Below are positions 7,068 through 9,349 of a stretch of DNA of 9,349 bases, piece by piece. The number at the start of each line of letters is the position of its first letter. The first letter of the stretch is position 1. Where the stretch lies: positions 1-9,349 of the forward strand of contig DATKCJ010000007.1 of assembly GCA_035513275.1 (NCBI GenBank). The letters run 5' to 3'. The notes under the pieces were generated by a model. It did not search any database, had not been told where the DNA came from, and was given only the letters and a program-made list of their open reading frames with translations. The DNA is from DATKCJ01 sp035513275 (lineage in GTDB: Bacteria > Verrucomicrobiota > Verrucomicrobiia > Opitutales > Opitutaceae). Made by a program: the position numbers and the translations under genes.

Positions 7068-7213
7068 GGAACGCTAATCTTCGCTAATCGGCGCTGATGT
7101 TGCTCACCAGAAAGGCCGGCGAAGTTTCGCTTCACCGATCAGGTGAAGCCATCTGTAGTCCGCTGAACAAACAGAACCCAAATCAGCGTTCAGTAGCGCA
7201 GATTAGCGGTTTC
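7068..7213. repeat. Imperfect long inverted repeat flanking the kdsA-lipoyl spacer
   Basis: The left arm 7068-7101 (containing CGCTAATCTTCGCTAATCGG) and the right arm 7180-7213 (containing AGCGCAGATTAGCGG) are imperfect reverse complements, sharing the blocks ATCAGCG, TAGCG and AGATTAGCG with about one gap. Within each arm a GCTAATC-type motif recurs at about 10-base spacing. It sits wholly between genes. It looks like a dispersed intergenic repeat; I recall similar ATTAGCG-rich elements in Verrucomicrobia-like genomes, which would need a genome search. Confidence 0.55.
7129..7149. other. 8-bp stem, 5-base loop hairpin after kdsA
   Basis: GCTTCACC (7129-7136), loop GATCA, GGTGAAGC (7142-7149) is a perfect stem. 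It overlaps a competing 5-bp stem at 7119-7130. No T-run follows on either strand, so an intrinsic terminator is doubtful; mRNA 3'-end stabilisation or part of the surrounding repeat is as likely. Confidence 0.35.
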
Positions 7214-7237
7214 GCATCCGCGTCTTAAGAGCCCCCC

Positions 7238-7714
7238 GTGCCCACCTTTCGCGCGATGCTCAAAGTCCCGGCGGTCGTCGCCAACCAGCACGCGCTCACA
7301 CTCGTGAGCCTCGAGGTCGGACGCGGCACGCGCGTGAAGACCGGTCAGAAGCTCGCGACGCTCGAGGGCGACAAGGCATCGATCGACTTCGAATCGCCGA
7401 CCGACGGAACGGTGCGCGAGATCCGCGGAAAACCGGGCGACACGCTGCGCGTCAACGCGCCGTTCATTGCCATCGAGACGTTCGATCCCAGGCTGCGTCA
7501 TCTCGAAGTCGCAGAGGCTCCGACACAGTCTGTTACACCGTCCGCGCCGGCGAAGCAGTCAACTCCTCCCGCGAACTGGACGCCCCGCGCGCTCAAGCTC
7601 GCCGCACAAGCAGGGCTCAATCCCTCGACTCTCGCCGACATCGAACCCACCGGCCCCGGCGGACGCGTGAGTGGAGACGACGTCACGCGCCATCTTGCCG
7701 CGCGCAAGGCTTGA
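7238..7714 (+). CDS. Stand-alone lipoyl domain plus E3-binding domain protein
   Basis: A 158-residue protein with two domains of a 2-oxoacid dehydrogenase E2 subunit but no acyltransferase core. The lipoyl domain covers about residues 7-82, with the lipoylation loop LEGDKAS and target Lys46, followed by the mirrored DGTVREI-PGD half. An Ala/Pro/Ser/Thr-rich linker spans about 92-114. The peripheral-subunit (E3)-binding domain covers about 115-153 (TPRALKLAAQAGLNPSTL, then GPGGRVSGDDV). It would carry lipoate and dock dihydrolipoamide dehydrogenase. Start GTG at 7238 with AAGAG 6 bases before; an ATG at 7256 would remove six residues. The TGA at 7712 is 18 bases from the convergent rsmE, so a core domain has not simply been frameshifted out. 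No E1 or E3 gene is nearby. It could be a degenerate E2 or a genuine E3-docking carrier. Confidence 0.88.
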   Translation: MPTFRAMLKVPAVVANQHALTLVSLEVGRGTRVKTGQKLATLEGDKASIDFESPTDGTVREIRGKPGDTLRVNAPFIAIETFDPRLRHLEVAEAPTQSVTPSAPAKQSTPPANWTPRALKLAAQAGLNPSTLADIEPTGPGGRVSGDDVTRHLAARKA

Positions 7715-7743
7715 GGCTGGCAACTCAGCCCCTCACGGATTTT
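7712..7743 (+). terminator. Shared hairpin between convergent genes, weak intrinsic terminator
   Basis: TGAGGCTG (7712-7719) pairs with CAG and CCTCA (7726-7728, 7731-7735) around loop GCAACT, with a two-base bulge. TTTT follows at 7740-7743 on the plus strand. The stem begins with the stop codon of the lipoyl gene and ends with the stop codon of rsmE. Short spacer and short T-run make it a weak terminator, better for the plus strand than the minus. Confidence 0.38.
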
Positions 7744-8485
7744 GAAGTTCGTAGCTCAGGATGCTGAGCGCGACGATCGCGGCCGTCTCGCAACGCAGCA
7801 CGAGCGGGCCGAGTCCGATCGGGCGGAAGCCGTGCGATTGCGAGAGGCTGATCTCCGCTGGCGTGAAATCGCCCTCGGGCCCGATCAGCCAGAGCACGTT
7901 GGACGGAAGGATGCCGTGCTCCTGGCGGTATTCGGCGAGCACGCCTCGCAACGATACCGCGCCCGGGTGCAGACTCGCGATGAGCTTCAAATCGTAACCC
8001 TTCGCGGACTCGATGAACGCCGCCGCACGCTGCACGGGCAGCACCTCGGGCAGGAACGGATTGCCGCACTGCTTCGCGGCCTCGATGGCGATCGAGAGCC
8101 ATTTCCCCTTCTTGTGCTCCTCGCGGTCGCCGATGTGCACCTCCGTGCGCTCGCTCTCAAGCGGGATGATCTGGCGCACGCCGATCTCGGTGGCCTTGCG
8201 CACGATCGAGTCCATCGACTTGCCCTTGGGGAGGGCCTGCCCGAGCGCGATGCTGTAGGGGAGTGGCTTCTGACGGAGGTGCTGGGTGACCTTCAACACG
8301 CTGCCGGTCTTGCCCGAATCTGCTAGCGTGCTGATCCACTCATTGCCGCGGCCGTCGAATGCCACGACCGTGTCTCCCGGGCGCGCGCGGCAAACCTGAA
8401 CGAGATGATGGCCCTCGGCCTGATCGAGGCGGATCTCGGCGGGCTCAAGGCTCGCGGGTTCGCAGAAGACGCGGAAATCGGGCAT
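7733..8485 (-). CDS. rsmE: 16S rRNA (uracil-1498-N3)-methyltransferase
   Basis: Methylates N3 of U1498 in 16S rRNA using S-adenosylmethionine, acting on the 30S subunit. It has 250 residues, the family norm. The N-terminal PUA-like RNA-binding part contains EGHHLVQVCRARPGD (24-38) and AFDGRG (42-47). The SPOUT methyltransferase domain contains ALPKGKSMDSIVRKATEIGV (84-103), EAAKQCGNPFLP (135-146), WLIGPEGDFTPAEI (199-212) and GLGPLVLRCETAAI (224-237), the knot and cofactor-binding loops. All characteristic motifs are present. The start ATG at 8485 gives the usual short MPDFRVF opening; only a weak AGGA lies 5' of it. It is convergent with the lipoyl-protein gene and monocistronic in this window. 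Confidence 0.97.
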   Translation of the reverse strand: MPDFRVFCEPASLEPAEIRLDQAEGHHLVQVCRARPGDTVVAFDGRGNEWISTLADSGKTGSVLKVTQHLRQKPLPYSIALGQALPKGKSMDSIVRKATEIGVRQIIPLESERTEVHIGDREEHKKGKWLSIAIEAAKQCGNPFLPEVLPVQRAAAFIESAKGYDLKLIASLHPGAVSLRGVLAEYRQEHGILPSNVLWLIGPEGDFTPAEISLSQSHGFRPIGLGPLVLRCETAAIVALSILSYELQNP

Positions 8486-8494
8486 GGGAAATCA

Positions 8495-8523
8495 GGTATC
8501 CTGCTCCGGGTGGGACCGGGCAA
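8495..8523 (-). promoter_or_regulatory. Weak candidate promoter for rsmE
   Basis: On the minus strand TTGCCC (8523-8518), 17 bases, then GATACC (8500-8495). It matches the -35 at 4 of 6 and the -10 at only 3 of 6. Spacing and position relative to the ATG at 8485 are reasonable, giving a near-leaderless message. Low confidence. Confidence 0.2.
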
Positions 8524-8536
8524 CCCTCTTTTGCCA

Positions 8537-8704
8537 AGGAATTTGTCGGGCTCGGGTTCGTGGGCTCTCTGTTCGATCTGGAGGTGGTTCTTCCTGCGTC
8601 GCGTACCGTTCGACAAATTCCTAAGCCGGGCACTTCGTGCCGGAAAGGAGAGGTGCTCGAATTCTCCCCACCAGCGCGGAGCGCAGGCTTAGGAGTTTGT
8701 CGAA
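8537..8704. repeat. Composite repeat: three copies of a 12-19 bp motif in alternating orientation
   Basis: AGGAATTTGTCG (8537-8548) is the exact reverse complement of CGACAAATTCCT (8611-8622). The larger arm TTCGACAAATTCCTAAGCC (8609-8627) is the reverse complement of 8686-8704 at 18 of 19 positions. A smaller GGCAC-TTC-GTGCC hairpin (8629-8641) sits inside. The order forward-reverse-forward is that of a mosaic extragenic repeat. Open frames across this stretch have low-complexity, family-free translations, so I call no gene. Confidence 0.6.
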
Positions 8705-8786
8705 GAGGGCGGAATTGCAGGGCCAACGACTTCCGGAAACTCAATGGGCGCTCGAACCCGGGCCCCGACAAGCTCCTGCCCATAAA

Positions 8787-8942
8787 CGGCTAAACCACTG
8801 GGTTTCCCCAGTGGTTTAGCCGACTTATCAAACTACAAACCAAGCTACGCTTGGCTGTGCAAACTCTCTTGCACTAGGAGAGACGCAGCCGTGTGAGAAT
8901 CGTTCAAAAAATTTGTAGCCATGTTTAGTTAGCCCGAAAAGC
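8787..8942 (-). repeat. Tandem unit A: perfect 16-bp hairpin with conserved flanks
   Basis: The hairpin arms CGGCTAAACCACTGGG (8787-8802) and 8807-8822 are perfectly complementary around loop TTTC. Eight bases further is AAACTACAAAC (8830-8840), then CGTTCAAA (8901-8908) and CGAAAAGC (8935-8942). The same four landmarks, in the same order and near-identical spacing, occur in unit B. Strand is given as minus because there the loop reads GAAA, a stable GNRA tetraloop. A 25-codon frame from an ATG at 8922 to TAG at 8845 lies inside, but I do not call it as a gene. No T-run follows the stem on either strand. Confidence 0.6.
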
Positions 8943-8964
8943 CAGTCGCAAGTGCTTCCCTTTG

Positions 8965-9115
8965 AACGGCAAAGGCACCCGGTTTCCCGGGTGCCTTTGC
9001 CGTTAAAAACAAAACTACAAACTCCAGAAGAGGCGCCAGCTAGTGGCTCAACTTCACCGAGAAAGACGCCGAGAGAGAGGAAACGTTCAAACGGGGTAGG
9101 GCGAGATCGAAAAGC
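8965..9115 (-). repeat. Tandem unit B: perfect 18-bp hairpin with the same loop and flanks
   Basis: The arms AACGGCAAAGGCACCCGG (8965-8982) and 8987-9004 are perfectly complementary around loop TTTC. AAACTACAAAC lies at 9012-9022, again 8 bases after the stem, CGTTCAAA at 9084-9091 and CGAAAAGC at 9108-9115. The stem sequence differs from unit A while pairing stays perfect, so both sides changed together. The unit begins 22 bases after the end of unit A. Confidence 0.6.
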
Positions 9116-9349
9116 ACGGCGCGACCGCTGGGCGCGCCGTCTCCGAAGGTAGCCCGCGATCTCCCGCCGTCGCCAAGACAATGGCGGACAAGCTGAGCGC
9201 GGGTTCCTCCCGCTCCGTAGTTCGAAGCGCGAAGGTGTCGAACACGTAGGCCCGCCGTCGCCAAGCCATCCGAAGCTTCGACGATTCGTCCGACGAAGCC
9301 CTCCTTCGCCGAGCCTACGGCGGGCATCCTTCGCCACTCACTTCGCTCG
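9116..9349. repeat. Mosaic of GC-rich palindromic intergenic repeats, running off the right edge
   Basis: ACGGCGCG (9116-9123) and CGCGCCGT (9133-9140) are perfect 8-bp inverted arms. CCCGCCGTCGCCAAG occurs twice in direct orientation (9163-9177 and 9251-9265). GCCCGCCGT (9250-9258) is inverted as ACGGCGGGC (9317-9325), enclosing a further imperfect CTTCG/CGAAG stem. GAGC-GGG/CCC-GCTC forms another small stem at about 9196-9216. Frames through here translate to Arg-rich, family-free sequence, so I see no gene. The element continues past the window. Confidence 0.5.

Noticed and set aside
7742..8326. 194-codon open frame on the plus strand
   Set aside because: Antisense shadow of rsmE with no recognisable domain.
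8648..8672. Possible tRNA 3' end (CTCGAAT ... CCACCA)
   Set aside because: The putative T-arm has an 11-base loop instead of 7, and no acceptor, D or anticodon stem can be drawn upstream. It lies inside a repeat.
8359..8793. 144-codon open frame on the plus strand
   Set aside because: Begins antisense to rsmE and continues through the 8537-8704 repeat. No domain and no plausible start signal.
8845..8922. 25-codon minus-strand frame from an ATG inside tandem unit A
   Set aside because: No Shine-Dalgarno, and unit B has no corresponding ATG or shared frame upstream because of indels. Too short to support as a gene, though the partial codon alignment is noted in the findings.
8787..9004. Rho-independent terminators
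   Set aside because: The stems are strong, but unit A is followed only by GTTTATG on the minus strand and unit B by GTTCAAA. On the plus strand the following bases are A-rich, so no proper T-run exists.
8787..9022. Integron attC sites
   Set aside because: The two hairpins are perfect stems without the unpaired bases of attC sites, and they lack GTTRRRY/RYYYAAC core boxes. No integrase is seen.
8828..9337. 169-codon open frame on the minus strand
   Set aside because: It runs through the palindromic mosaic and both tandem units, its composition is Arg/Ser/Gly-rich, and it matches nothing; best explained as repeat DNA that happens to lack stops.
8486..9349. CRISPR array
   Set aside because: Repeats are two or three diverged copies with unequal spacing and alternating orientation, not regular direct repeats with spacers. 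No cas genes are seen.

Overview
The window is GC-rich throughout and gene-dense up to about position 8485. The last ~860 bases hold no gene I can support and are packed with repeats. The gene content (KDO-8-phosphate synthase for lipopolysaccharide, CTP synthase, RsmE) points to a Gram-negative bacterium. The pyrG-kdsA linkage, the style of the PfkB-family kinase and the scattered intergenic repeats remind me of Verrucomicrobiota, possibly Opitutales. That placement is an impression from memory, not a search result.

Layout, left to right. (1) 1-2721, minus strand: a four-gene operon read right to left, encoding a six-helix membrane protein of unknown function, a ~98-residue winged-helix regulator, an ABC exporter ATPase and an ABC-2 permease that runs off the left edge. 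Just upstream of the first gene is a sigma-70-like promoter with a perfect 6-bp inverted repeat in its spacer and -10, a plausible operator for the regulator. (2) 2722-3037: intergenic, with a REP-like 27-bp-arm hairpin and a separate AT-richer palindromic patch. (3) 3038-4492, minus strand: an uncharacterised small protein followed 12 bases later by a PfkB/adenosine-kinase-like sugar or nucleoside kinase. (4) 4616-7053, plus strand, divergent from (3): pyrG then kdsA, 8 bases apart. CTP is the co-substrate for the CMP-KDO step that follows KDO-8-P synthesis, so the pair fits lipopolysaccharide precursor supply. (5) 7054-7237: a spacer holding an imperfect inverted repeat and an 8-bp hairpin. 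(6) 7238-7714, plus: an orphan lipoyl-domain plus E3-binding-domain protein with no acyltransferase core. (7) 7733-8485, minus: rsmE, convergent with (6). Both stop codons lie in one shared hairpin. (8) 8486-9349: no convincing gene. It contains three copies of a 12-19 bp motif, two tandem diverged ~150-bp units each with a perfect 16-18 bp hairpin and identical TTTC loop, and a mosaic of GC-rich palindromic repeats reaching the right edge.

The most unusual items are the tandem hairpin units at 8787-9115, the stand-alone lipoyl/E3-binding protein, and the candidate autoregulated exporter operon with its operator inside an apparently leaderless promoter.
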